The translations under genes and the position numbers were made by a program. The notes under the pieces were generated by a model. It did not search any database, was not told where the DNA came from, and was given only the letters and a program-made list of their open reading frames with translations. Below, piece by piece: positions 1 through 8,294 of a stretch of 64,000 nucleotides of DNA (positions are counted from its first letter, which is position 1; each line of letters starts with the position of its first letter). Origin of the DNA: an uncultured Winogradskyella sp. (GTDB lineage: Bacteria > Bacteroidota > Bacteroidia > Flavobacteriales > Flavobacteriaceae); the NCBI RefSeq assembly GCF_947501905.1, contig NZ_CANMXL010000002.1, positions 248,001 to 312,000 on the forward strand. The letters run 5' to 3'.

Positions 1-2
1 TC

Positions 3-308
3 TATGAGCAAAAAAGCGAAACAATAATTAGTAACGTTTACACTTATAAATTAGTAAATAAAACTTCTGAAGACATCGAAAACATAAGTTTTAAAATTAG
101 AAATATGAAAGGTGAAGTGAATCTTGTTTCTAACTCAGATAATTTAGTTCTAAAAGCGCAAGATATTGCGGAAGGCACCTTATTTATTGAACTCAATAAA
201 CAAGATTTATCTGGAGATAAAAATAAATTGACAATTGATATTTATAGCGACAATAAACTTATTGAAACCACAAGCATCGGTTTTTTAGGACCTAGAAGCT
301 ATAATTAA
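3..308 (+). CDS. ccoG: CcoG/FixG cytochrome oxidase accessory protein, C-terminal end (5' truncated)
   Basis: The reading frame is open from the left edge and ends at 308, so only about 101 C-terminal residues are visible. They form a beta-rich, Ig-like tail with the pattern NVYTYKLVNKT near the edge, as in the C-terminal domain of CcoG/FixG. CcoG is a polyferredoxin-type inner membrane protein needed for copper delivery to cbb3 oxidase; its ferredoxin and membrane parts lie outside the window. The identity rests on this tail and on ccoH starting 11 bases downstream. The first ATG in the window (105) is internal to the gene, not a start. Confidence 0.8.
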   Translation, partial: YEQKSETIISNVYTYKLVNKTSEDIENISFKIRNMKGEVNLVSNSDNLVLKAQDIAEGTLFIELNKQDLSGDKNKLTIDIYSDNKLIETTSIGFLGPRSYN

Positions 309-319
309 ATATACAAAAG

Positions 320-766
320 ATGAAAATAAATTGGGGAACAGCTATAGTAATAGCATTTGTAGGGTTTATATCCTTTATCATGTATTTTGTTGTAAGCATG
401 AGCACTAATGATAAGTATAATCACGATTTAGTGACGGATGATTATTACCAACAGGAGCTTAAGTATCAAGAAGATATTGATAAGGTAGAAAATGCCAAAA
501 AACTATCAGAAAACATTAGCTGGAAAAAAACTGAGAAAGGTATTGTTTTAACCTTCCCTAAAGATTTAAGCATAAAAGATATTAAAGGAAAAGTGTTCCT
601 ATATAGGCCATCTAATAAACAACTAGATTTTGAGATACCTATCTCATTATCTATTCACAACTTGCTCATACCTGACAATCGTTTATTAGATGGTCGCTGG
701 AACATAACTATAGATTGGTCATACAAGACTAACGAATTCATGTATAAAAACGAATTTAATTACTAA
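320..766 (+). CDS. ccoH: CcoH/FixH family protein
   Basis: This is a 148-residue protein with one N-terminal membrane span (about residues 7-27) followed by a periplasmic domain. The segment VTDDYYQQELKYQ just after the span is the hallmark of FixH/CcoH. CcoH takes part in assembly of cbb3-type cytochrome c oxidase in the inner membrane. The gene follows ccoG by 11 bases and precedes the SafE gene by 2, so the three are almost certainly co-transcribed. Length and domain order are normal for Bacteroidota. Confidence 0.9.
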   Translation: MKINWGTAIVIAFVGFISFIMYFVVSMSTNDKYNHDLVTDDYYQQELKYQEDIDKVENAKKLSENISWKKTEKGIVLTFPKDLSIKDIKGKVFLYRPSNKQLDFEIPISLSIHNLLIPDNRLLDGRWNITIDWSYKTNEFMYKNEFNY

Positions 767-768
767 AA

Positions 769-1470
769 ATGTTAACAACGGCTTTTATACTGGGACTTTT
801 AGGTAGTTTACACTGTGTAGGCATGTGTGGTCCTATTGCTTTTATGTTACCTGTAGACCGTTCTAATTCTTTTAAAAAAATAACCCAAATTGTCATTTAT
901 CATTTTGGACGTTTATTGGCTTACAGTATAATAGGTTTAGTTTTTGGTATTGTTGGCAAGAGTCTTTACATCTTTGGTTTTCAGCAACAACTATCTATTG
1001 GTATTGGTATTTTAATGATTGCATTAGTATTAATACCTTATAAAACCATTGGTAAATATAACCTGTCTAAGCCATTGAACAAGCTCCTCTCAAAATTAAG
1101 ATCTAATCTAGCTCAGGCTTTAAAGAAGAAAACTGCAGACACCTTTCTCTCCATTGGTTTTCTTAATGGGTTTTTACCTTGTGGTTTAGTATATATGGCG
1201 ATTTTTGGCGCCATTGCTACTGGCAGTTTGCTCCAAGGGAGTTTTTACATGGTTTTATTTGGGCTAGGAACAATTCCTTTAATGACCTCAGCAATTTATA
1301 TTGGTAAGTTTCTAAACTATACCATAAAACAAAAAATTCAAAAAGCAATCCCTGTATTAGTTATTATTATTGGAGCTTTATTTATTGCGCGTGGTTTAGG
1401 TCTTGATATACCATATATATCTCCCGCCCCAATCATTGAGCCTGTGTTAGGTAATATTAATTGTCATTAG
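769..1470 (+). CDS. Sulfite exporter TauE/SafE-like membrane protein of the cco cluster
   Basis: A 233-residue polytopic inner membrane protein with about six hydrophobic spans. It carries the paired motifs LHCVGMCGPI (residues about 15-24) and FLPCGLVYMA (about 135-144), typical of the DsbD_2/SafE-like family next to cbb3 oxidase genes. The cysteines in these motifs suggest copper handling or thiol transfer during oxidase assembly. That role is inferred from position, because the family name (sulfite export) does not describe this subgroup well. It lies 2 bases after ccoH. Confidence 0.8.
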   Translation: MLTTAFILGLLGSLHCVGMCGPIAFMLPVDRSNSFKKITQIVIYHFGRLLAYSIIGLVFGIVGKSLYIFGFQQQLSIGIGILMIALVLIPYKTIGKYNLSKPLNKLLSKLRSNLAQALKKKTADTFLSIGFLNGFLPCGLVYMAIFGAIATGSLLQGSFYMVLFGLGTIPLMTSAIYIGKFLNYTIKQKIQKAIPVLVIIIGALFIARGLGLDIPYISPAPIIEPVLGNINCH

Positions 1471-1547
1471 AATACTCTAACTGACCTTTATCATATTCTG
1501 CATGTGGAATTATTAATAACTTTAAAGTAGAACCAATTCTATTTATC

Positions 1548-2375
1548 ATGAAAAATGTACTATTACTAACTGACTTTTCGGATAGTTCTATAAATGCTAT
1601 AAACTATGCCATGCATTTTTTTAAATCAGAAAAATGCACGTTCTATATAATGCATGTTCATAAATCTGGGTCCTTTACTAGTGATGATTTTATTTTAAGC
1701 GATTCTAAAACTAGCATTCATGATATTATTGCAAGTAAACCTAAAGCGAAGTTGGTCAACTTAATAAAAGTACTAGAGAAAGACTTTAATAATACTAAGC
1801 ACAATTTTGAAACAATCATTGATTTTGACAACTTTATTGACGCTGTAAATCATATCATAAAATCTAAACATATTGAGATTGTTATTTTGGGTAGCAATGG
1901 TAAAACTGGAGCCAAAGAAATTATTTTTGGCAGTAATACGCTAAACATAATTAGTAATGTAAATTGTACAACGCTAGTCATACCTGAAGACTATACACAT
2001 AAAACCCCTAAAGAAATATTACTCCCAATAGATGAAAAAGACAATTTGCATGGCAAAGCACTATTAAGCTTAAATTCTTTTATTAAAAAACACAAACTCA
2101 ATCTAAGTGTATTAAGAATTAATCCTCAAAAGAAGCATAAAAATTTTGGCTTCTATGATCAATCAAATCTTTCGAATATATATTATACCTATTTTGAAGT
2201 AAACGAAGTCCCTGTGCATTATGCTACAAGTTGCTTTATACAGATAAAAGGTATTGATATGACTATCCTCTTAGCTTACAAAGACACCTTTTTTGAGCGG
2301 TTGTTTTATGGTTCTAAAGCTTCGAAAATAAGGAGCTCATTAAAAACACATCTTTTAATACTGCATAATGACTAA
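1548..2375 (+). CDS. Universal stress protein, tandem UspA-type, second half degenerate
   Basis: A 275-residue cytoplasmic protein. The first half has the UspA fold start (VLLLTDFSDSS) and an ATP-loop-like stretch GSNGKTGAKEIIFGSNT at about residues 115-131, fitting G-x2-G-x9-G(S/N). The second half (from about 155) keeps a Usp-like beginning (EILLPIDEKDN) but its final segment GSKASKIRSS lacks the glycine spacing needed for nucleotide binding. Tandem Usp proteins beside cbb3 assembly and hemN genes suggest an oxygen-limitation regulon; this is inference from context. Confidence 0.8.
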   Translation: MKNVLLLTDFSDSSINAINYAMHFFKSEKCTFYIMHVHKSGSFTSDDFILSDSKTSIHDIIASKPKAKLVNLIKVLEKDFNNTKHNFETIIDFDNFIDAVNHIIKSKHIEIVILGSNGKTGAKEIIFGSNTLNIISNVNCTTLVIPEDYTHKTPKEILLPIDEKDNLHGKALLSLNSFIKKHKLNLSVLRINPQKKHKNFGFYDQSNLSNIYYTYFEVNEVPVHYATSCFIQIKGIDMTILLAYKDTFFERLFYGSKASKIRSSLKTHLLILHND

Positions 2376-2390
2376 ATAACACTTATCCTT

Positions 2391-2783
2391 TTAGTTGTTA
2401 TAAAATTCAGCAACCCATTGAATAAGCTGATTTCTAGTCATACTATCTGTTGTTTCAACAGCTACAACTCTATCGCTTAAATCTTTATAATTTTCATCCA
2501 ACTCTTTTTTAAATTTATGCTTAATTTCTGCTGGTCCAAAAATCACTAAAGTCGCATTAGTTTTAATAAAATCTACTATGCTAGCAAAGTATTTCTTAAG
2601 CTGCTGTTTATTTCTCTCTAAATATTTACTGTCTTGAACTACATCTTGAGGACCTCCTTTAAACCGAGTTCCTGAACCGCCTTTAGGATGAAAATGTTCA
2701 ATATTGGAAGGCACCTCCTTTATATGTTTATTTGCAATTATATAAGCGATATTTCCATCTAACCAAATTCCTATATTTTCCAT
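2391..2783 (-). CDS. Small protein resembling the C-terminal domain of bacterial eRF1-like (baeRF/host-attachment) proteins
   Basis: 130 residues. The beginning, IGIWLDGNIAYII, reads like the domain in which a bound ligand or side group is presented on a beta hairpin. The later stretch ATLVIFGPAEIKHKFKKEL followed by VVAVETTDSMTRNQL resembles the terminal domain of baeRF and pelota-like proteins. No catalytic GGQ motif is present, so it is not a release factor. In flavobacteria such small proteins often sit with universal stress genes, as here (USP on both sides). The biochemical role is unknown. Confidence 0.5.
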   Translation of the reverse strand: MENIGIWLDGNIAYIIANKHIKEVPSNIEHFHPKGGSGTRFKGGPQDVVQDSKYLERNKQQLKKYFASIVDFIKTNATLVIFGPAEIKHKFKKELDENYKDLSDRVVAVETTDSMTRNQLIQWVAEFYNN

Positions 2784-2850
2784 AATAATTAAGTTTAATC
2801 TACTCTATAAATCTATAAGAATATTACATCAATCGATATGATATAAGTCA

Positions 2851-2869
2851 TTGTTTTGTAATAAAACAA
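2851..2869. promoter_or_regulatory. Inverted repeat in the divergent intergenic region 2784-2903
   Basis: TTGTTTT (2851-2857), five bases, then AAAACAA (2863-2869) form a perfect 7-base inverted repeat between two divergent genes. Its placement fits an operator, but A/T-rich repeats arise easily by chance in this genome. Confidence 0.25.
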
Positions 2870-2903
2870 GCTCTAATTTTAAATACATAATTATCTAGAA
2901 ATT

Positions 2904-3266
2904 ATGGACTTATATAAAAACATCGGTAAGTTATTTTATGCCATTTCAGCTTCGGACAAGGTTATTAAAACCATTGAGTTTAAGGCATTAAAAAAAAGCT
3001 TAGATACACAATGGCGTAATGATTATACCAAAGCTCAGATAAACGCTATCATCGATTCTTTTTTATTTCTAAAAGACTGTTATGCCTCTCCAAATATTTG
3101 CTTTAATGAATTTTCAAAATACAAGGAAGAACATGAATGGCTGTTTACCACGAAATTAAAAAACTTAATTTTTAATACTTCATGCTCAATTGCTTCAAGT
3201 TTTGCTTCAAAAAATAAGTCTGAACTAATTTTGTTAGCAAAGCTAGGTTTACTATTTAAAAAGTAA
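2904..3266 (+). CDS. Small TerB-like helical protein
   Basis: A 120-residue, all-helical, soluble protein. The opening GKLFYAISASDKVIKTIEFKALK matches the first helices of the TerB-like fold (tellurite-resistance protein B superfamily), where acidic residues on helix pairs can bind metal. No signal peptide or membrane span is present. It is divergent from the baeRF-like gene and followed by a strong terminator at 3311-3340, so it is probably monocistronic. TerB-like is a fold-level guess from the N-terminal pattern only. Confidence 0.5.
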   Translation: MDLYKNIGKLFYAISASDKVIKTIEFKALKKSLDTQWRNDYTKAQINAIIDSFLFLKDCYASPNICFNEFSKYKEEHEWLFTTKLKNLIFNTSCSIASSFASKNKSELILLAKLGLLFKK

Positions 3267-3310
3267 TTGTCTAAAAAAATAAAACTCTTCCATTTAGATA
3301 TAACATAAAA

Positions 3311-3340
3311 AAACGCCAAAATCTCTGATTTTTGGCGTTT
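3311..3340. terminator. Bidirectional intrinsic terminator
   Basis: AAACGCCAAAA (3311-3321) pairs perfectly with TTTTGGCGTTT (3330-3340) around an 8-base loop. A-tracts on one side and T-tracts on the other let it work for the plus-strand gene ending at 3266 and the minus-strand gene ending at 3380. Confidence 0.85.
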
Positions 3341-3379
3341 TATAATAACCTTATTAATACTAACTAATATATATAAGAA

Positions 3380-4213
3380 TTATATTTTAAATGTCATTAC
3401 TGGTAGTGTGGAGTGGTTAGCAATATCTTCAGAAATACTACCTTCAAAAAAGTGTGCTAAACCTCTACGTCCATGAGTAGCAATCGCTACCAAATCTGCA
3501 CCAATACTATTGGCAAAGTTTAAAATGCCTTTTTCTACCGAATAATCTGATACCACATAAACATTAGGATAATTATCTAAATTACCTTCTGCTTTTTTAA
3601 GAAATTTAGTGACCAACATATCTATTTCCGTACTACTTTTAAAGCTATTATCTGGTGTATTGACATAGAGAATGTGCATGTTAGCATCCAGCATATCGAA
3701 AGTGCTTTTTGCTCTTAGATAAGGTGCAATTGCATCTTCTGAAAAATCACTTGCAAAAATAGCAGTATCAAACTCCACTAAAATAGGATTGTGTTTTACA
3801 ATCAAGACTGGAACATTAGAGTAGCGCACCACTCTTTCAGCATTAGAGCCTACCATAACCTCTTTTACACCACTAGCACCATGAGAACCCATCACTATAA
3901 GATTAATACCATGAGCATCAACTATTTCATTAATTTCTTTAAAAACCTTAAAGTGTTTTACTATTGGTGTAATTTCTATGCCTTCAAGGAATTTTCGGTC
4001 CAAAAAAGTGTTCATTTTCTTTTCTGCAAGTTTAAAGTAAAACACCCCAGCATCACTAAGAGAATCTCTACTCGAGGTATAAACCGCGCTAGATATTTCT
4101 AACATATGCAACACAAAAATCTCTGAATTGTGTTCTTTAGCGATAGCTGCTGCTGTTTCTAGGGCATATTCTGAATGCTCTGAAAAATCTATAGGCACTA
4201 GTATTTTTTTCAT
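3380..4213 (-). CDS. Universal stress protein, tandem UspA domains
   Basis: 277 residues with two complete UspA domains. Domain 1 begins KILVPIDFSEHSEYAL and has the ATP-binding signature GSHGASGVKEVMVGSNAERV at about residues 109-128. Domain 2 has a second signature, THGRRGLAHFFEGSISEDI, at about 246-264. Both fit G-x2-G-x9-G(S/T), so unlike the USP at 1548 both halves should bind nucleotide. It follows hemN on the same strand with a 30-base gap and may be co-transcribed with it, consistent with induction at low oxygen. Confidence 0.9.
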   Translation of the reverse strand: MKKILVPIDFSEHSEYALETAAAIAKEHNSEIFVLHMLEISSAVYTSSRDSLSDAGVFYFKLAEKKMNTFLDRKFLEGIEITPIVKHFKVFKEINEIVDAHGINLIVMGSHGASGVKEVMVGSNAERVVRYSNVPVLIVKHNPILVEFDTAIFASDFSEDAIAPYLRAKSTFDMLDANMHILYVNTPDNSFKSSTEIDMLVTKFLKKAEGNLDNYPNVYVVSDYSVEKGILNFANSIGADLVAIATHGRRGLAHFFEGSISEDIANHSTLPVMTFKI

Positions 4214-4243
4214 GATTAATAGTTTTAAGGTTACTAAATACAG

Positions 4244-5608
4244 TTATATCGTCATTGAAAATAACTGACTCTCTGGGCGTTTGCGTTGTAAAAGCAAGTC
4301 AAATGCCATACAAATATTTCTTATAAATGGTTTACCTGCTTTATTGACAACTAATCCTTTATCAGTAAAATTGAGTAGACCATCTGTTTCTAATTCTTTA
4401 AGTTTAATAAGCACTTCTGGTAATTCTGTAAATTGCAATTCTTCTTCTTTCCAAGATGTTTCAAAATGACACATTAGATTTAAAATGTGCTTTCTAATCT
4501 TTAGGTCTTCAGAATTAAGTATATGTCCTCTATACACAGGAAGGATATTTTCATCTAAAAGGTGATAATACGCCACGATGGATTTTACATTTTGAGCAAA
4601 TCCGTACCAACTATCTCCTATCGAAGATACTCCCAACCCAATCATAACTTGAGTCTTAGAAGCGGTATAACCCATAAAATTTCTATGAAGTGTATTATTT
4701 TCTCTAGACTTGTAAAGTAAATCATTAGGTAATGCAAAGTGATCCATGCCTATTTCCATATAACCAACTTGTTGTAAAAATGCTTTACCTGTTTCGTATT
4801 GCTGACGCTTATCTTCCGCTTTTGGCAAATCTTCATCTTTAAAACCACGTTGACCATTACCTTTTATCCATGGTACATGAGCATAGCTATAAAAAGCAAT
4901 ACGATCGGGTTGTAATGCTTCAGTCTTTTTTATAGTCTGAATAACATCATCTTCGCTTTGAAATGGTAACCCAAAAATAATATCGTGTCCAACAGATGTA
5001 TAACCGATTTTTCTTGCTAACTCTGTGACTCTTTTTACGTTCTCATATGGCTGAACTCTATTAATAGCCTTCTGGACTTTAAGATTATAATCCTGTACTC
5101 CAAAGCTCACACGCCTAAAGCCTAAACTGAATAACGTTTGTAAATGAGACTCTGTAGTATTATTTGGATGACCCTCAAAACTAAACTCATAATTTTCAGC
5201 TAATTGAGATGTAATTAACAACTCATCAATAAGGAATTTTATATTCTTTTCTGAAAAAAATGTAGGTGTTCCACCACCTAGGTGTAATTCTTTAATTTTT
5301 GGTTTTGCCCCCAAAATTTCTCCATATAAACTCCATTCTTTTAACAGTGCTTTTATATATGGTAGCTCTAATTCGTGACGTTTAGTAATTCGTTTGTGGC
5401 AACCACAAAATGTACATAAACTCTCGCAGAATGGTAAGTGTATGTATAGACTTATACCTTCAGTTGTATTACTTTCATTAAAAGATTGTTTTAATGAAGC
5501 CTCCCATTTTTTTTGAGAAAACGTATCTATATCCCAATAAGGAACCGTTGGATAACTTGTATACCTTGGACCCGCTACGTTATATTTATTAACTAATGAT
5601 TTGCACAT
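4244..5608 (-). CDS. hemN: Oxygen-independent coproporphyrinogen III oxidase (radical SAM)
   Basis: HemN decarboxylates coproporphyrinogen III to protoporphyrinogen IX without O2 in cytoplasmic haem synthesis. The 4Fe-4S/SAM motif CESLCTFCGC gives cysteines 61, 65 and 68 plus the family's extra cysteine. The N-terminal motif GPRYTSYP is diagnostic. I chose the ATG at 5608 rather than the upstream ATG at 5650: it gives 454 residues beginning MCKSLVNKYN, matching the usual HemN length of about 455, and leaves the palindrome at 5645-5661 outside the gene. It is followed by a USP gene and is divergent from the YdeI-like gene. Confidence 0.93.
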   Translation of the reverse strand: MCKSLVNKYNVAGPRYTSYPTVPYWDIDTFSQKKWEASLKQSFNESNTTEGISLYIHLPFCESLCTFCGCHKRITKRHELELPYIKALLKEWSLYGEILGAKPKIKELHLGGGTPTFFSEKNIKFLIDELLITSQLAENYEFSFEGHPNNTTESHLQTLFSLGFRRVSFGVQDYNLKVQKAINRVQPYENVKRVTELARKIGYTSVGHDIIFGLPFQSEDDVIQTIKKTEALQPDRIAFYSYAHVPWIKGNGQRGFKDEDLPKAEDKRQQYETGKAFLQQVGYMEIGMDHFALPNDLLYKSRENNTLHRNFMGYTASKTQVMIGLGVSSIGDSWYGFAQNVKSIVAYYHLLDENILPVYRGHILNSEDLKIRKHILNLMCHFETSWKEEELQFTELPEVLIKLKELETDGLLNFTDKGLVVNKAGKPFIRNICMAFDLLLQRKRPESQLFSMTI

Positions 5609-5644
5609 ACCTATAAATTGATACTCAAAATTACTGGTATGACT

Positions 5645-5661
5645 TATCATAAAATATGATA
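5645..5661. promoter_or_regulatory. Perfect palindrome between divergent hemN and ydeI-like genes, probable operator
   Basis: TATCATA-aaa-TATGATA is a perfect 7-3-7 inverted repeat. It is flanked by a wider inverted pair, TATGAC (5638-5643) and GTCATA (5665-5670), whose centre is shifted by one base. It sits 37 bases upstream of the chosen hemN start and 33 bases upstream of the chosen start of the divergent gene, a good place for a shared regulator. It is not an obvious FNR box (TTGAT-N4-ATCAA). The regulator is unknown. Confidence 0.5.
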
Positions 5662-5693
5662 TTTGTCATATCTATGATCTAATGTTATACTTT

Positions 5694-6182
5694 ATGATTA
5701 AAACTGAATCTTTCGAAGTCTCCTTGGCAGACAAACAGAGTGTTATTATTCCTAAAGAGTTTGCTGAACAATTTTATAAAGCCGATAAAAAACGAATAAA
5801 AGTAAAAGCCCTTTTCGAAGGAAAATCTATAGATTTTCATGCAGCACTTAAGCACGAAAAAACAGGTGTATTTAGAATTTATTTCAGCAGAGCAAAACAA
5901 AAAGAGCTTAATATATTTCCTAATGATTATTTTGAATTACAACTCTTCGAAGACAGGTCAAAATACGGCGTTGAACCCTGTGAAGAGTTTGAAGCTGTAA
6001 TGCTTAGCGACTATGAAGCCTATACCATTTTCGAAAACTTTACACCCGGAAAAAAGCGAAGTATTATTTATGCCATAGGCAGATACAAATCCTCGCAAAC
6101 CAGAATTGACAAATCCATTTTATTTACCAACAATATAAAACGAGGCGTTTCTGACCCTAAACTTTGGTTAAAAGAAAATTAG
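5694..6182 (+). CDS. YdeI/OmpD-associated family protein
   Basis: About 162 residues from the ATG at 5694; an ATG at 5682 would add four residues. The N-terminal half is beta-rich and DUF1905-like. The C-terminal half carries FENFTPGKKRSIIYAIGRYK followed by R-I-x-K, the conserved surface of the YdeI/OmpD-associated (bacteriocin-protection) family. The precise function of this family is poorly known. It is divergent from hemN and shares its regulatory gap. Confidence 0.75.
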   Translation: MIKTESFEVSLADKQSVIIPKEFAEQFYKADKKRIKVKALFEGKSIDFHAALKHEKTGVFRIYFSRAKQKELNIFPNDYFELQLFEDRSKYGVEPCEEFEAVMLSDYEAYTIFENFTPGKKRSIIYAIGRYKSSQTRIDKSILFTNNIKRGVSDPKLWLKEN

Positions 6183-6240
6183 AGCATTTGCATAGCCCAT
6201 ACAATCTGCTTAACTTTACTTCTAACTAAAAAACCTAATA

Positions 6241-6822
6241 ATGAAAAATGTAAAACTCATAGCATTTCTTTTCTCTATTACAATTATGGTCGCTTGTAAA
6301 AACGACAAAAAAACGGAAGAAGTAATAGAAGAAACGGAAGTTGAAGAAATAAAAACAGAGACGTCAGAAAAAAAGGAAATGACCATTACGCTTTCTCCAA
6401 AAAGTGAAAGTAATGTAGAAGGCACAGTGACTTTTAAACAAGATGGAGACCCAGTAATGATGATAGCAAAAATGACGGGCTTAACAGAAGGCACACATGC
6501 CATACACATACATCAAACTGCAGATTGTTCTTCAGCAGATGGAAAATCTACTGGAGGCCATTGGAACCCAACATCTCAACCACACGGAAAATGGGGAGAT
6601 GCCGCTGGCTTTCATAAAGGAGATATTGGTAACTTTGAAGTAGGTGCTGATGGCACAGGAGAAGTCCAGTTTTCTACAGAACAATGGTGCATTGGCTGTG
6701 GTGATGAGACTAAAGACATCCTAGGAAAAGCTATTATAGTACATCAAGGTACGGACGATTTTACATCACAACCGTCAGGTGCTGCTGGCAAACGTGTGAG
6801 CTGTGCAGGAATTATAGAATAG
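6241..6822 (+). CDS. sodC: Cu/Zn superoxide dismutase family lipoprotein
   Basis: SodC converts superoxide to O2 and H2O2 in the periplasm. The N-terminus is a lipoprotein signal ending MVAC (lipid cysteine about 19), followed by a charged linker rich in Glu and Lys. All metal ligands are recognisable: H89 and H91 (HIHQ), H107 (GHWNP), H115, H125 and D128 (FHKGDIGN) and H168 (VHQGTDD). The active-site arginine R185 and disulfide cysteines C96 and C188 are also present. A further WCIGC pair (150, 153) is unusual. A strong terminator follows at 6841, then an ECF sigma/anti-sigma pair. Confidence 0.93.
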   Translation: MKNVKLIAFLFSITIMVACKNDKKTEEVIEETEVEEIKTETSEKKEMTITLSPKSESNVEGTVTFKQDGDPVMMIAKMTGLTEGTHAIHIHQTADCSSADGKSTGGHWNPTSQPHGKWGDAAGFHKGDIGNFEVGADGTGEVQFSTEQWCIGCGDETKDILGKAIIVHQGTDDFTSQPSGAAGKRVSCAGIIE

Positions 6823-6840
6823 TATTACAGAAAAGACATA

Positions 6841-6872
6841 ACAAAAGCCATCATTTTAGTGATGGCTTTTGT
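6841..6872 (+). terminator. Intrinsic terminator after sodC
   Basis: ACAAAAGCCATCA (6841-6853) and TGATGGCTTTTGT (6860-6872) form a perfect 13-base stem with a 6-base loop, followed by ATTTTT. It separates sodC from the ECF sigma gene, so the two are probably separate transcripts. Confidence 0.9.
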
Positions 6873-6908
6873 ATTTTTAGACTTATAAACCAAGACGAAA
6901 GTCTTTTT

Positions 6909-7439
6909 ATGGATCATATAGACGCACTTGTAAAACAGTTTCAAGATAAGGACATAAAAGCCTTTGAAACCCTATACAAAATGTATAGCAATAGCATACA
7001 TGGTGTAGTCTACAATATTGTAAAAGATACAGCTATTAGTGATGAGTTAATGCAAGATGTGTTTATAAAAGCTTGGAACAGTGCTGAGAGTTACAACTCT
7101 AGTAAAGGACGTTTTTTTACGTGGATACTTAATATTGCCAGAAATGCGGCAATAGATAAGACACGTTCTAAGGCGTTTAGGCAATCAAAACAAAACTTAG
7201 ATGCTAGTTTTTTCGTAGATATTATTGCTGGTAATAGTAATTTAGACAATCAGACAGATGCCATAGGTATTAAAAAATTTGTAAATCAATTAGGTGAAAA
7301 ATGTAAAGTACTAATTGAGTACCTTTATTTTAAAGGTTATACTCAAAAAGAAGTGGCAGAAACTTTAGACATACCCATTGGTACTGTAAAAACAAGAAAT
7401 AGAAGCTGTATCCAAAAATTAAGGGATATCGTTTTATAA
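6909..7439 (+). CDS. ECF-type RNA polymerase sigma factor
   Basis: 176 residues with the two ECF regions. Region 2 (about 10-80) contains the pattern DELMQDVFIKAWNSAESYNSSKGRFFTWILNIARN in pieces typical of sigma-2. Region 4 (about 120-175) has a helix-turn-helix with YTQKEVAETLDIPIGTVKTR. The partner anti-sigma gene starts one base after its stop, the usual arrangement for ECF groups controlled by RskA-type anti-sigma factors. Position next to sodC suggests envelope or oxidative stress control; that is inference. Confidence 0.93.
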   Translation: MDHIDALVKQFQDKDIKAFETLYKMYSNSIHGVVYNIVKDTAISDELMQDVFIKAWNSAESYNSSKGRFFTWILNIARNAAIDKTRSKAFRQSKQNLDASFFVDIIAGNSNLDNQTDAIGIKKFVNQLGEKCKVLIEYLYFKGYTQKEVAETLDIPIGTVKTRNRSCIQKLRDIVL

Positions 7440-7440
7440 T

Positions 7441-8229
7441 ATGGATATTAAAGCATACATAGAATCTGGAATTTTAGAGCTGTACGTGGCTGGGCAACTT
7501 TCTGAAAAAGAAAATCAGGAGGTTTATCAACTCATGCAACAACATCCTGAGATACGCAAAGAAGTATTAGAGATTGAATCTGCTATTGTAAAACTAACGG
7601 GAGCAGTATCTTCTAATGCTGTAAAATTTGATGCTTTAAAAGATAAAATAACAGATACAAAAGTTATAGACCTAAAACCAAAAAAGAACAATTGGATAAG
7701 CTACTCTGGTTGGGCGGCATCGATTATTCTGGCGGCCGGATTATTGTGGACACTTAATAACAAAAGCCAATTAGAAGAAGACATAAAAACTGTTGCGACA
7801 GAAAAACAATATCTCGAAACTCAAATTGAAGACGCGCGTAACAATCTTGCAAAAACCAAAGATTTATTGGAAGCCATTAGAGCGAAAGACATTGTAACGG
7901 TTCCACTTGATGGACAAGGTAATTTTGACAGCTCCTATGCCAAAGTCTATTGGAATAAAAGTGATAATGCCATATATCTAGATGCACTAGGACTGCCTGA
8001 TGCTCCAGAAGGCAAAGTATGGCAAGTTTGGTCATTAACACTTAATCCTTTAACACCAACGAGTTTGGGCACTATCGATGACTTTAATACCGATGACAAT
8101 AAGATTTTTGCAATTGCCAATACCAACGAGAGCCAAGCCTTTGGTATTACACTTGAGCCAGAAGGCGGTAGCGAAACACCAACCATGGAGCAATTACATA
8201 CACTTGGTATTGTAAATGCCACACCATAA
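7441..8229 (+). CDS. RskA-type anti-sigma factor, membrane bound
   Basis: 262 residues. The N-terminal cytoplasmic anti-sigma region (about 1-80; ESGILELYVAGQLSEKENQEV) is the zinc-less type without H-x3-C-x2-C. One membrane span follows (about 86-105, WISYSGWAASIILAAGLLW), then a coiled coil (about 108-145), then an RskA C-terminal domain (about 155-262; GKVWQVWSLT is characteristic). It should hold the sigma factor encoded just upstream until an envelope signal releases it. Confidence 0.9.
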   Translation: MDIKAYIESGILELYVAGQLSEKENQEVYQLMQQHPEIRKEVLEIESAIVKLTGAVSSNAVKFDALKDKITDTKVIDLKPKKNNWISYSGWAASIILAAGLLWTLNNKSQLEEDIKTVATEKQYLETQIEDARNNLAKTKDLLEAIRAKDIVTVPLDGQGNFDSSYAKVYWNKSDNAIYLDALGLPDAPEGKVWQVWSLTLNPLTPTSLGTIDDFNTDDNKIFAIANTNESQAFGITLEPEGGSETPTMEQLHTLGIVNATP

Positions 8230-8294
8230 AAACTCAAGATTTAGTTTTGGTATAGTAATAGCGGATAATGTATATCAGAACATAAATAATACAG

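Noticed and set aside
2374..2401. ATAACA/TGTTAT repeat between the convergent USP and baeRF-like genes
   Set aside because: Only six weak pairs over a long loop, without a T-run.
5608..5650. Upstream ATG at 5650 for hemN
   Set aside because: It adds 14 residues unlike HemN N-termini and would overlap the palindrome that looks regulatory.
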